Shown here: positions 25,148 through 32,344 of the stretch, in pieces
Layout: every line of letters begins with the position of its first letter
Position numbering within the stretch: position 1 is the stretch's first letter
Origin: Rhodopirellula sp.
GTDB taxonomy: Bacteria; Planctomycetota; Planctomycetia; Pirellulales; Pirellulaceae
Assembly (NCBI GenBank): GCA_024644085.1
Contig: JAHELS010000040.1
Coordinates: 1-35,706, forward strand
Direction: 5' to 3'
Length of the DNA stretch: 35,706 bases
Program-made: the position numbers and the translations under genes
Notes under the pieces: generated by a model
Database searches by the model: none
The model's input: only the letters and a program-made list of their open reading frames with translations
Told to the model about the DNA's origin: nothing

Positions 25148-25417
25148 ATGTTCGGGCTCGGTCCGTTTGAAATGGTGGTCATCGGAGTGATCGCGGTCAT
25201 CCTGTTTGGCGGCAACCTTCCTGAGGTTGCGCGGAAGCTGGGTGGCAGTTATCGCGAATTCCGACGCGGCTTGAATGAAGTCCAGCAGCAATTCCGCATG
25301 GCGGAGAATGAAGTCAAGAAGACTTTCACGCCGGACGATTCGAGTGCGCCGGAAGCAGATGAAGACGAGGACGAACCGTCGGGACCTTCCGTTCCGAAGT
25401 TCAAACCACCTGCGTAG
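25148..25417 (+). CDS. Second TatA/TatB-type subunit
   Basis: This 89-residue Tat component starts MFGLGPFEMVVIGVIAVILFGGNLPEVARKLG. It has the transmembrane helix, the FGG-(N)LP hinge and an amphipathic helix (SYREFRRGLNEVQQQFRMAENEVKK). The tail is Asp/Glu/Pro-rich. The longer amphipathic helix could make it a TatB-like partner of the preceding TatA, but the sequence alone does not decide between TatA and TatB. It is separated from tatA by two bases. Confidence 0.85.
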   Translation: MFGLGPFEMVVIGVIAVILFGGNLPEVARKLGGSYREFRRGLNEVQQQFRMAENEVKKTFTPDDSSAPEADEDEDEPSGPSVPKFKPPA

Positions 25418-25536
25418 GCTCGCCCCGAGAGCCGCGTGAATTTTAGCCCCCTTTCCCGTCATCGCATGTGGCGGAAAGGGGTGTCGGTGATTTCGGCAAC
25501 GCTCGTCCACGGACGTCGCGAACCCAGGCCGCCGAC

Positions 25537-25565
25537 TTGTCTCTCTGTAGTGGTGGCGTTACGCT
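25537..25565 (+). promoter_or_regulatory. Possible sigma70-type promoter for tRNA-Val
   Basis: TTGTCT (25537-25542), a 17-bp spacer and TACGCT (25560-25565) lie 16 bp before the tRNA 5' end. Both hexamers match the consensus moderately and the spacing is ideal. Confidence 0.35.
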
Positions 25566-25581
25566 ACGAAGCATCGATGAA

Positions 25582-25655
25582 GGGCGATTAGCTCAGTTGG
25601 TTAGAGCGCCGTGTTCACACCGCGGAGGTCAGAGATTCGAGTTCTCTATCGCCCA
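25582..25655 (+). tRNA. tRNA-Val (anticodon CAC)
   Basis: The cloverleaf can be drawn by hand. Acceptor GGGCGAT pairs with ATCGCCC, with discriminator A. The D arm is GCTCAGTTGGTTAGAGC. The anticodon stem CCGTG/CGCGG encloses loop TTCACAC, giving anticodon CAC (codon GUG, Val). The T arm AGAGA-TTCGAGT-TCTCT is complete. The 3' CCA is not encoded. Bases 25614-25657, covering the anticodon loop to just past the 3' end, are repeated exactly at 34809-34852. The tRNA is probably therefore the attachment site of an integrated element. Confidence 0.93.
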
Positions 25656-25657
25656 CT
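25614..25657 (+). repeat. attL-like repeat: 3' half of tRNA-Val
   Basis: These 44 bp, from the anticodon loop (TTCACAC) to two bases past the discriminator, are identical to 34809-34852 in the same orientation. Tyrosine-recombinase elements commonly integrate into tRNA 3' halves, leaving an intact tRNA at one end and a 3' fragment at the other. The last two bases (CT) could instead be shared by chance with the CTAG end of the MITE at the distal copy. Confidence 0.75.
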
Positions 25658-25666
25658 GCACGCAGC

Positions 25667-25686
25667 CATCACGCTCCGCCGTGATG
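25667..25686 (+). terminator. Hairpin after tRNA-Val
   Basis: CATCACG (25667-25673) pairs with CGTGATG (25680-25686) around a 6-nt loop, 11 bp after the tRNA. A 7-bp stem without a T-run suggests a weak terminator or a processing structure. Confidence 0.45.
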
Positions 25687-25765
25687 AAAGCCCAAGCAAC
25701 AAATCTCCAATCGCGCTAGTGGAATCTGCGACGCGGTCTTAATGGATCATTTGCAATTTGACCCC

Positions 25766-25819
25766 CGTCCCCTTTGGTCTCGTCGTCCCCTTTGGTCTCG
25801 TCGTCCCCTTTGGTCTCGT
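25766..25819. repeat. Three exact tandem 18-bp repeats
   Basis: GTCCCCTTTGGTCTCGTC occurs three times without mismatch (25766-25783, 25784-25801, 25802-25819). The array follows CATTTGCAATTTGACCCCC. On the other strand this reads GGGGGTCAAATTGCAAATG, a sequence I associate from memory with dispersed repeats in planctomycete genomes. It lies about 110 bp inside the putative island, in the 342-bp stretch between the tRNA and the SufC-like gene, which otherwise holds no gene. Confidence 0.85.
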
Positions 25820-25899
25820 CCAGGGATCAGTCGTGCCTGGGTGCCAATAAGCACTTAGCCAGTCGACACGGCGGCACATGAATTGCTGAAGTGAATGAT

Positions 25900-25938
25900 T
25901 TGGCACGAACTTTCCGTCACATCGCATTTCCTGTGACG
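25900..25938 (+). promoter_or_regulatory. Sigma54-like -24 box and adjacent perfect palindrome upstream of the SufC-like gene
   Basis: TTGGCACG-AACT-TTCC (25900-25915) matches the sigma54 consensus TTGGCACG-N4-TTGC except for one base, but that base lies in the normally invariant -12 GC. Immediately after it, CGTCACA (25915-25921) is the exact complement of TGTGACG (25932-25938), a 7-bp inverted repeat with a 10-bp spacer suited to a dimeric regulator. The SufC-like start lies 60 bp further on. Confidence 0.3.
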
Positions 25939-25997
25939 CGGTGTGCCCACATGACACATGCAGGCGTGCGAAACGAAGACGCGGAGGCCAAGGGAAG

Positions 25998-26729
25998 TTG
26001 ACGAACAATATCCTGGAAGTACGAGATTTGGACGTCGACGCGGGCGATGTGGCGATACTACGAGACATCGATCTTCTTGTTGCGGAGGGCGAATTGCACG
26101 TCTTGCTGGGGCCCAATGGTTCGGGCAAGTCTTCGCTCTTGGCGGCTTTGATGGGCCTACCGCCCTATCACGTCGTGCGAGGCGAAATCCGCTTTCGAGG
26201 CAATCGCATCGACCAGTTGCCGATCGACCAGCGCGCGAGGCTTGGTCTTGGAATGGCGTTTCAACGGCCGCCGAGTTTGGATGGAGTCACCGTCGGCGAC
26301 TTTCGTGAAGCACTGGATGCCGCTTCGAACTTCAAACAGGAATCATCCGCGCTCGACCTGGAGGGATTTGCGAACCGTCATATCAACGTCGGCTTTTCTG
26401 GTGGTGAAATCAAACGCTGGGAAGTCCTGAAACTCTTTCTGCAGTCGCCTCAGTTCCTTTTGTTTGACGAACCCGAGAGTGGTGTCGACCTGGAGCATAT
26501 CGCGGCGGTGGGAGACGCCATCAACCGGTTACTTCGAACTCCGGGAAGCAGCGGCGAGGCACGTTCTGCCCTGATCATTACTCATACGGGCTTCATTCTC
26601 GACTACGTGCAGGCCGACTTAGGTCACGTGATGATTGACGGGAGGATCGTCACCTCGGGAGATCCCCGCGAGTTGTTCAAGAATATTCAGCGGAACGGAT
26701 ACGGATCTGTTTCGTGTCAACGTGTTTAA
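25998..26729 (+). CDS. SufC/SmsC-like ABC ATPase (Fe-S cluster assembly)
   Basis: The 243-residue soluble ABC ATPase starts at TTG 25998, which gives a normal N-terminus (NILEVRDLDVDAGDVAILRDI). A GTG at 25941 would add 19 residues that look unlike the family. Walker A is LLGPNGSGKSS, the Q-loop region is GMAFQRPPSLDGV, the signature is FSGGEIKRWEVLKL and Walker B is FLLFDEPESGVDLEHI, with the H-loop in LIITHTG. The SGGE-KR signature and DEP-SGVD are characteristic of SufC. From memory, the DEPxSGVDLE form resembles archaeal/minimal-system SmsC. Its partner is the SufB-like gene 21 bp downstream. It would power Fe-S scaffold assembly in the cytoplasm. Confidence 0.85.
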   Translation: MTNNILEVRDLDVDAGDVAILRDIDLLVAEGELHVLLGPNGSGKSSLLAALMGLPPYHVVRGEIRFRGNRIDQLPIDQRARLGLGMAFQRPPSLDGVTVGDFREALDAASNFKQESSALDLEGFANRHINVGFSGGEIKRWEVLKLFLQSPQFLLFDEPESGVDLEHIAAVGDAINRLLRTPGSSGEARSALIITHTGFILDYVQADLGHVMIDGRIVTSGDPRELFKNIQRNGYGSVSCQRV

Positions 26730-26750
26730 TCAGGCAAAGGAGACACGGCC

Positions 26751-27872
26751 ATGTCAACGGACCAACTTCAAGACTTCTCGGGTCTCACCGAAGAAGAAAA
26801 GACGCTGCTCAGCAAAGTAGGTTACCAATCAGATGATCACCGATCAGGGACTTGCGTGCTGGTCGACCAGGATGTCCGGTATTCGGTTTCTAATAACGAA
26901 CAAGTCGAAGTCATGCCGCTACGTCAAGCGCTGGATCGCTACGACTGGGTCCAAGACCTGATGTTTGGTTTGATAGATCCCGATGAAAACGAACATGTCA
27001 AAAGAGTCGCCGAACGCGCGCATGATCCGATTGGTCACTTCATTCGTGTGCGCGAAGGAGCAAAGATCAAACTGCCGCTTCAGACTTTTTCGGCAATCGA
27101 AATCCCCCAGGGAAGGCAGTTCATTCATAACGTAACGGTCATCGAAAAGGACGCCGAAGTGGAGATGATCTCCGGATCAGCTGTACCCGACAGCATTCAC
27201 GCCGGCCACCACATATCGATAGGCGAGTGTTATCTGCGGGAAGGATCCCGCCTTCGGACAGTTTCGATTGAGCAATGGGGTGCTGAGATGGAAGTCCACA
27301 GCTACACACGAACGCAAATTGGCAAAGCTGCGCATTCGACCACCAATCAGGTCTTGATGACACGACTGAGGCACCATTTCTCGCAGGGAAAAACCTTTGT
27401 CGAAGAAAATGGCCGATCCAACGACCAAGCTGTGATTTTCGCTCCCCCCGGCACCAATCGAGTAATGGAAAGCGAATGTCACTTGAAAGGTGCAGGCGCG
27501 AATTCCGAAAGCTTGACGCGCGTTGTGGCCGCCGGCGGAAATGTGACCAACAGAACCATGCTGATCGGCGAAGCCAACGGAACGAAAGGATTTGTCGGCT
27601 GCGATGGATTGAAGCTGTCAGCGGAAGGCGAAGTGTTATCCGTACCAGGCTTGTTAGCGAAAACCAGCAGTGCGCAACTTTCCCACGAAGCATCCGTCGG
27701 AATGATCAGCGAGGAAAAGTTGGCGTACTTGATGGCCAGCGGCATGACGGAGGACGCTGCACGCGACTTGATCATCCAGGGATTCCTCAATCTCAAGGAG
27801 CAGCACCTGCCTGAGCCGATTCGCAAATCAGTGGAGAATATGATCGCGGCCGCCAAGTCGGGTTCAATGTAG
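26751..27872 (+). CDS. SufB/SmsB-like Fe-S scaffold protein
   Basis: The 373-residue partner of the SufC-like ATPase starts at ATG 26751, with AAAGGAGA about 9 bases upstream. The N-terminal region (about 1-75) is helical and acidic. A beta-helix core follows (IKLPLQTFSAIEIPQGRQFIHNVTVIEKDAEVEMISG onwards). The SufB/SufD signature is near the C-terminus: FVGCDGLKL with Cys284, then SAQLSHEASVGMISEEKLAYLMASGMTEDAARDLIIQGFL with H312 and E313. These correspond to the cluster-building Cys and His-Glu of SufB. The protein is shorter than SufB (about 470-495) and stands alone with SufC, with no sufD, sufS or sufU beside it. That matches the two-component SMS layout known mainly from archaea and anaerobic bacteria. 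Confidence 0.85.
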   Translation: MSTDQLQDFSGLTEEEKTLLSKVGYQSDDHRSGTCVLVDQDVRYSVSNNEQVEVMPLRQALDRYDWVQDLMFGLIDPDENEHVKRVAERAHDPIGHFIRVREGAKIKLPLQTFSAIEIPQGRQFIHNVTVIEKDAEVEMISGSAVPDSIHAGHHISIGECYLREGSRLRTVSIEQWGAEMEVHSYTRTQIGKAAHSTTNQVLMTRLRHHFSQGKTFVEENGRSNDQAVIFAPPGTNRVMESECHLKGAGANSESLTRVVAAGGNVTNRTMLIGEANGTKGFVGCDGLKLSAEGEVLSVPGLLAKTSSAQLSHEASVGMISEEKLAYLMASGMTEDAARDLIIQGFLNLKEQHLPEPIRKSVENMIAAAKSGSM

Positions 27873-28363
27873 TTGACCGTTCAACCGCTTGTGCATTGGC
27901 TGCGGTAAGCGGTAAGCAACCAGGACGTGAGTGTGTTGCAGGATTGCCGAATCAGTTCTTCGGCAGCCAGCGCGGAAGAAGCACCGGCTACGATGACACG
28001 CCAGCGTGGAGCGTCGAATAACACTAGCGACAGCACCGCCGTGGGCGATATCACCACATTCAACCTCGGCAGATTGGCCGGGTGTTTTGCGTGCGGTGTT
28101 TCCGGTGGAGACGTGTACGGATTGCCGTCGGGCCGCGTATCGTTAATGGCAACTTTGATACGCCTTGATGCCCACCCGCGATAAGATAACCGTAAGCAGC
28201 GCCCGCAAGCTCGATCAGTACATCCGCGAGGCGGAACTTGTGCAGAGACTGCGCCGCAGGATACAGGCGCTGGCCGGCTTCGCGGCGAGTGAAAGCGGGA
28301 GCAAGACCGACCTGGAGCGTCTGTGCGCCAGAAGCTGTCTCGCATTGCATGGCAGAAGCATCG
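27873..28363. other. Stretch without a supported gene
   Basis: About 490 bp between the SmsB-like gene and the lipoprotein gene hold only short frames on both strands that do not look like proteins. The best of them, 28165-28404 on the plus strand, contains a charged helical stretch (SARKLDQYIREAELVQRLRRRIQAL), but it overlaps the 3' end of the convergent lipoprotein gene and has no ribosome binding site. It may be a gene remnant. Confidence 0.4.
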
Positions 28364-28912
28364 CTACAACTCAAATGCGTTCTTCATGTCATCAACCGAC
28401 TTAAAGTAGGCATGCAACTCGGCCTCTCGCGTCACTTTCCACGCTTGCAGGGCCAACATTGACGTCTTTAGCTCCGCCAGCTTGGCATCACCACCCCACG
28501 TCGTGGCGTCACCGTACAGAAGGGGGTAAAAGACTCCGGGCGCAATCTTCCATCCTGAGGAGGTGCGCACCAGGTAGATAGGATCGATGTCATAATCGCG
28601 CTCGCTGAGTTGCTCATGAACAAGCACTACAGCCGTGTCCCCGATTACGTGGAAATCGAGGACATCACGGGGATACGTCTTTCTGGATGCTTTCGGCTTT
28701 TCCAGGTAACGACCGGTTGAGCTGGATGCGAATCTTTTTTGCTTTTCCGGATAGTCTGCGATGAGCGACAGCGCGGTTTCCTTGTCCCCCGCGGCAACCG
28801 CATCGTAGAAAGCATTGACGACATCGGGTGGAGACGCCTCGAACGCACAACCAACCAGCAACAGATGTAGAAACGCGCCGCCAATTACAACGAAGTGTGC
28901 AATTGATTTCAT
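28364..28912 (-). CDS. Small lipoprotein, possibly NTF2-like
   Basis: This is a 182-residue exported lipoprotein. ATG 28912 is chosen over the longer frame because it starts a clear lipoprotein signal (MKSIAHFVVIGGAFLHLLLVGC; lipobox LLVGC, Cys22). The mature part begins ASPPDVVNAFYDAVAAGDKETALSLI, the pattern of a DUF4878/SnoaL-type NTF2-like domain. It continues with KTYPRDVLDFHVIGDTAVVLVHEQL and a WKIAPGVFYPLL strand. Such domains bind small ligands or act as stress-related lipoproteins; the role here is unknown. A 95-bp repeat shared with the LamG gene lies 84 bp upstream of the start. Confidence 0.7.
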   Translation of the reverse strand: MKSIAHFVVIGGAFLHLLLVGCAFEASPPDVVNAFYDAVAAGDKETALSLIADYPEKQKRFASSSTGRYLEKPKASRKTYPRDVLDFHVIGDTAVVLVHEQLSERDYDIDPIYLVRTSSGWKIAPGVFYPLLYGDATTWGGDAKLAELKTSMLALQAWKVTREAELHAYFKSVDDMKNAFEL

Positions 28913-28995
28913 GAATCCCGCAGCCTCCCGCCCGAATTTTAACCGAATCACACGAGTTGCAAAACGGCTGGACGCTGAAGTCGTCGACCTACTCG

Positions 28996-29090
28996 CCTTC
29001 CTGCAACCGATCGATTTGCAAAGCACTATCGGCGTATTCGCCGGCACCTGTTCGCCGGCGCTGCACAACGTCTACTATTCGGCCGTCGGA
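28996..29090. repeat. 95-bp dispersed direct repeat, copy 1
   Basis: These 95 bp are identical to 30948-31042 except for two bases (near 29025 and 29028). The sequence contains a 7-bp hairpin, CGCCGGC/GCCGGCG, around an 8-nt loop. Each copy lies shortly upstream of a minus-strand gene for an exported protein, so it could be a shared upstream module or a recombination footprint. Confidence 0.85.
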
Positions 29091-29246
29091 AAAGACGATG
29101 TTGACGTTTAGCCAAGGAGCATACGCTCTTTACTCCGGGATTCAAGCTCTCGTCAAATCGATCAGCTGAGCACGACGTTGAATGCACACATCACATCGAT
29201 AGCCTGTGCGCATTAGCACATTCACCGCACACCCTGAGAGTCCTGA

Positions 29247-29510
29247 GATGGCTTCCAGATTGCAGTCCGCCACCACGGCACCAGCGACCGAATCGGCCTG
29301 GCCGAAACGCTGCAGCGGTTCGCTGACGAAGAATGGAAACTGCCACGTTCGGTGGCGAGATTTCGCTCCGTTTGGGCCGCTAGAGGTCCCTCAGCCAGTA
29401 TCGAAGCATCGGACGAGTTGTTCGGCACAGATGTTCGATTCCGTTCGCCCGTTCCGAAAATGCTCCGCGGGCAAACCAGTTTGGCGGGCAAACCTGTTTG
29501 GAGAGCCTAG
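29247..29510 (+). pseudogene. Open frame of 87 codons without start, possible gene remnant
   Basis: Between a TGA at 29244 and a TAG at 29508 the plus strand stays open. The translation has protein-like composition (GLAETLQRFADEEWKLPRSV, then VRFRSPVPKML), but there is no ATG, GTG or TTG in the first two thirds. It lies in the 594-bp interval between two minus-strand genes that holds no other supported gene. It may be the 3' remnant of a larger gene, but I cannot name a family. Confidence 0.25.
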
Positions 29511-30793
29511 TTCTGGCTGGGGCGGAATCGCATTTCGACAACCTCCATTCGCCAGCCCTCACCCCGTGGCTTGATTTCAAACACGGTTTTCACAATCTCT
29601 TGCAGCGTCCTGTGCTGTTTTTTTCCATACTCTAGCTCGATCGCGGCAAACTGGTTTTCTAATGCGGGCGGGAAGAAATGCATGACCGTGCGGGCTGATG
29701 TTTCGATTCCTGAATTGTGAAGCAATTGTTGATTGAGCTTCTGCAAGTCTGCCTCATTCTGAATCACATATAGACGTTTCTCGTGCTCTCGAGGAGCGTT
29801 GCGAGTTGTCGGCGTGCGTTTTGACAGGTTTGAAGCGTAAGCCAAATTCTTCTCGTCAGTGCCTATCACCCCAAGTTCAATTCTGAAGAAGTCGAGTTGA
29901 CGGGCATAAATTTGCGAATTCGGCGCTGCAAATTTGATCTCCCAACGTTTGAAGCGCGGCACGAAACCAGCGCTTGTACGCCGTATGCCCAACGGCCCCT
30001 CAATGATGACTTCATGAACTGGCATCGAAACGGAATCAGCATCGCGAAAAATCCACGTTGCGCCGCGGATCGTCCCATGGTGTTCACGGCCGGAGAGATC
30101 GGTTATTTGCTTGTCGCCGGGATGGGAGAAGTCGAGTAATACCAGAGTATCGGGCCGCTTCTCGAACTTTACTGGTGGGTTAAACTCATCGGTGTAGAGG
30201 CAGGTTGATGAAATACGCAGATCACCAACATCGACCTGGTGGCCACGGATCGCCGGTGAATACATCGTTGTGCCAAGGTGCAAGTTGATGGGACTGGTTT
30301 TCCACTTGATCTTGTCTCCAGGGTTATGCTCACCACGGCGTCTCCCGTTGATATAGATACTCAGGCCATCTGGCGCATTCGCTGCCGCGATGTGGCACCA
30401 TTTCCCCTCGCTGTCTCGCAGAGGCACGCCAATCTCGAATCCTGGGAATCTGGCGTTGAACGACAGAGCACCGCCAGTGGTTCGCCCGACTCCGAGGAGC
30501 CAACCAGCCCGATCCGGATGCCGAACGCTCGGATGTTTGTGATCGACGAAGTCGCCCAATAGGGGAAAGGTTCCTTGCTTCCCTACCTGCGCGCGGACCC
30601 ACATTTCGACCGTAAATGGAGTCTGTTGCTGCAGCAATTCCGTGGTGTTTGTCAACTCGACGTGGCTCGCGCTATCCAATCGCAGCACGCTGCCGTGGAT
30701 TGGCAGGTCTCTGGTTTGCTGGCTGCGGGCAATCTGTGGTTGGATCGCAAGCGTTAGCACGCAAGCAACCAAGTGGATCGTGTTTGAGGTCAT
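29507..30793 (-). CDS. Secreted LamG/concanavalin-like domain protein
   Basis: The 428-residue protein starts at ATG 30793, the first start giving a signal peptide (MTSNTIHLVACVLTLAIQPQIARS). A longer frame to 31132 would run through the 95-bp repeat and is unlikely. Residues about 30-225 form a LamG jellyroll: SVLRLDSASHVELTNT, FTVEMWVRAQ, WCHIAAANAPDGLSIYINGRR, then DVGDLRISSTCLYTDEF and DTLVLLDFSHPGDKQITDLSGREHHGTIRGATW. These are typical of planctomycete surface or secreted proteins that bind glycans or other ligands. The C-terminal 200 residues are unrecognised. It sits in the putative island on the minus strand. Confidence 0.75.
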   Translation of the reverse strand: MTSNTIHLVACVLTLAIQPQIARSQQTRDLPIHGSVLRLDSASHVELTNTTELLQQQTPFTVEMWVRAQVGKQGTFPLLGDFVDHKHPSVRHPDRAGWLLGVGRTTGGALSFNARFPGFEIGVPLRDSEGKWCHIAAANAPDGLSIYINGRRRGEHNPGDKIKWKTSPINLHLGTTMYSPAIRGHQVDVGDLRISSTCLYTDEFNPPVKFEKRPDTLVLLDFSHPGDKQITDLSGREHHGTIRGATWIFRDADSVSMPVHEVIIEGPLGIRRTSAGFVPRFKRWEIKFAAPNSQIYARQLDFFRIELGVIGTDEKNLAYASNLSKRTPTTRNAPREHEKRLYVIQNEADLQKLNQQLLHNSGIETSARTVMHFFPPALENQFAAIELEYGKKQHRTLQEIVKTVFEIKPRGEGWRMEVVEMRFRPSQN

Positions 30794-31192
30794 CACCAAC
30801 AAGATCTCCGTGCTATCGGGCTTTCCATACGCGTAAGGGCGAGAGGCACCAAGAGCAGTAATTCGGGGCGCAATGGGAAGAAACTGTCGGTAGTTTATCC
30901 TGCCGCAAACTGCATCGGTCGCCCCACCGATGGCATTTGGTCGCCGCCCTTCCTGCAACCGATCGATTTGCAAAGCGCTTTCGGCGTATTCGCCGGCACC
31001 TGTTCGCCGGCGCTGCACAACGTCTACTATTCGGCCGTCGGATCGGAGCCAATGACCAACCCCACCGCTACGCCGCCCGTGCCGATTACGAAGCGGCGGC
31101 GAGGATGAGGGAGACCGAACTGAACCCAACATTCACATGTGCCGATTATAGTAGCGAACCGATGAACCAATGACCAAGTGCCCAATAGCAAA
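30794..31192. other. Divergent intergenic region containing the second 95-bp repeat
   Basis: The 399 bp between the divergent LamG and EEP-family genes contain the repeat copy at 30948-31042 and no supported gene. Open frames through it (for example 30937-31173, plus) have arginine-rich, low-information translations. Only the short stretch HRYAARADYEAAARMRE looks protein-like, and it may be a fragment. Confidence 0.4.
30948..31042. repeat. 95-bp dispersed direct repeat, copy 2
   Basis: This is the second copy of the repeat at 28996-29090, in the same orientation and with two substitutions. It lies 155 bp upstream of the LamG gene start (minus strand), against 84 bp for copy 1 and the lipoprotein gene. 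Confidence 0.85.
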
Positions 31193-32023
31193 ATGACAAG
31201 AACGATTCTCAGGCGCAGCGTAACTCGAATTGCAGCAGCACTTGTCGCGCTGACAATGAGCTCCGGTCAGTGTGATGCTGAGGAAACGATTCGTATCCTT
31301 TGTTACAACATCCACTACGGACAGGGAACCGACGGCGAGTATGACATCGAACGACTGGCGAACGTGATCAATCAGGCACGGCCCGATCTTGTTGCTCTGC
31401 AGGAAGTCGATGTCGGGGTCAAGCGTTCGGGACGAGTCCATCAAGCCCGTCGATTGGCGGAGCTAACGGGAATGGCTGTTCGCTTTGGGCCGACGCAACA
31501 CTTCGAAGGCGGGTTGTTTGGTAACGCAGTGTTGACACGACATGAGATCCTCGATGTTCTGATTCATCCGTTGCCCTATTCCGAGAGCACTCCGCAGAGA
31601 ACAACGTATCCGCGTGGTGCGATCGCCGTGACGGTTCGTACCTCCGGCGGTCAACCACTGCGTTTTATCAGCACGCATTTCCAGCACAATGTTCCCGAGG
31701 ATCGCGTTGCCGAGGCCAAAGCGATTAACCAGCTGTTCGCGAAGGGCATAAATTCGATGCCGACGATCCTCTCGGGCGACATGAATGCGTCGCCACAAGC
31801 AGAGCCGATCAAGATTCTGCTCCAAGAGTGGAAGGTTGCCATCGAAGAGCCACCGGCACCGTCCGCACCGGCAACGGTCCCTCGGTCACGAATCGACTAC
31901 ATATTCTTTCTGCCGTCTGACAAGTTTCGCCTGGTGAGCTCAGAAGTGATCGACGAACGCGTGGCTTCGGACCATCGACCCGTATTCGCCGAGCTTGAAT
32001 TGCTGAATCAGGCGCAGCCATAG
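31193..32023 (+). CDS. Secreted endonuclease/exonuclease/phosphatase-family protein
   Basis: The 276-residue exported hydrolase belongs to the EEP (DNase I-like) superfamily. ATG 31193 is favoured; GTG 31178 adds five residues. A signal peptide (TRTILRRSVTRIAAALVALTMSSGQC) is present. The catalytic set is complete: ILCYNIHYG (Asn), VALQEVDVG (metal Glu), STHFQHN, LSGDMNASP (Asp/Asn), RIDYIFF and the terminal SDHRPVFAEL (Asp-His). Members cleave phosphodiester or phosphate-ester bonds in nucleic acids, inositol phosphates or lipids; which one applies cannot be told. Export suggests extracellular phosphate or nucleic-acid scavenging, as an inference. Confidence 0.85.
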   Translation: MTRTILRRSVTRIAAALVALTMSSGQCDAEETIRILCYNIHYGQGTDGEYDIERLANVINQARPDLVALQEVDVGVKRSGRVHQARRLAELTGMAVRFGPTQHFEGGLFGNAVLTRHEILDVLIHPLPYSESTPQRTTYPRGAIAVTVRTSGGQPLRFISTHFQHNVPEDRVAEAKAINQLFAKGINSMPTILSGDMNASPQAEPIKILLQEWKVAIEEPPAPSAPATVPRSRIDYIFFLPSDKFRLVSSEVIDERVASDHRPVFAELELLNQAQP

Positions 32024-32062
32024 CTGAATTAACGCCATCGGCTCAGTCTCTTAGGAGACGAA

Positions 32063-32344
32063 ATGCTGTGGGCAGATTTGCAGCGGTTCGCCAACAAAAA
32101 ATGGGTCGCCGATCATCTGACGCCCGAGCAGACCGCCCGCGATGTACTGGACCGGTTCACGAGGATCGTCACCGATGCAGGTTTGAGTGCGTGGCAGCAC
32201 GCTTTGTGTGCACGGCTGCGCGCTAATCTACATTCCACTTCGGTAGGTGGACTGCCCCCAGTCGTATCGGGATGGCGACGATGTGATGGCATGGGAATTG
32301 CTATTTCGTTGGGTCTTCAAGAGATGGCCGTTGGAGGGACAAAG
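32063..32344 (+). other. In-frame upstream ORF segment, possible gene fragment
   Basis: An ATG at 32063 with an AGGAG box five bases upstream opens a frame of 94 codons that runs without a stop into the next gene. Its translation (LWADLQRFANKKWVADHLTPEQTARDVLDRF) looks like a real cytoplasmic helical protein and is unlike the secreted protein that follows. It could be the 5' remnant of another gene fused in frame, or a genuine N-terminal extension. The downstream gene has its own strong ribosome binding site and signal peptide. Confidence 0.35.

Noticed and set aside
25766-25819. CRISPR array
   Set aside because: The repeats here and at 21781-21860 are contiguous tandem units without spacers, and no cas gene is in the window.
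27881-28345. Minus-strand open frame of 154 codons
   Set aside because: Arg-, Ser- and Pro-rich translation without recognisable domain, signal or ribosome binding site, likely chance in GC-rich DNA.
28996-29090. Integron attC-like recombination site in the 95-bp repeat
   Set aside because: The repeat has a hairpin and a GTTGTGC string, but it does not match the GTTRRRY/RYYYAAC core boxes and no integron integrase is present.
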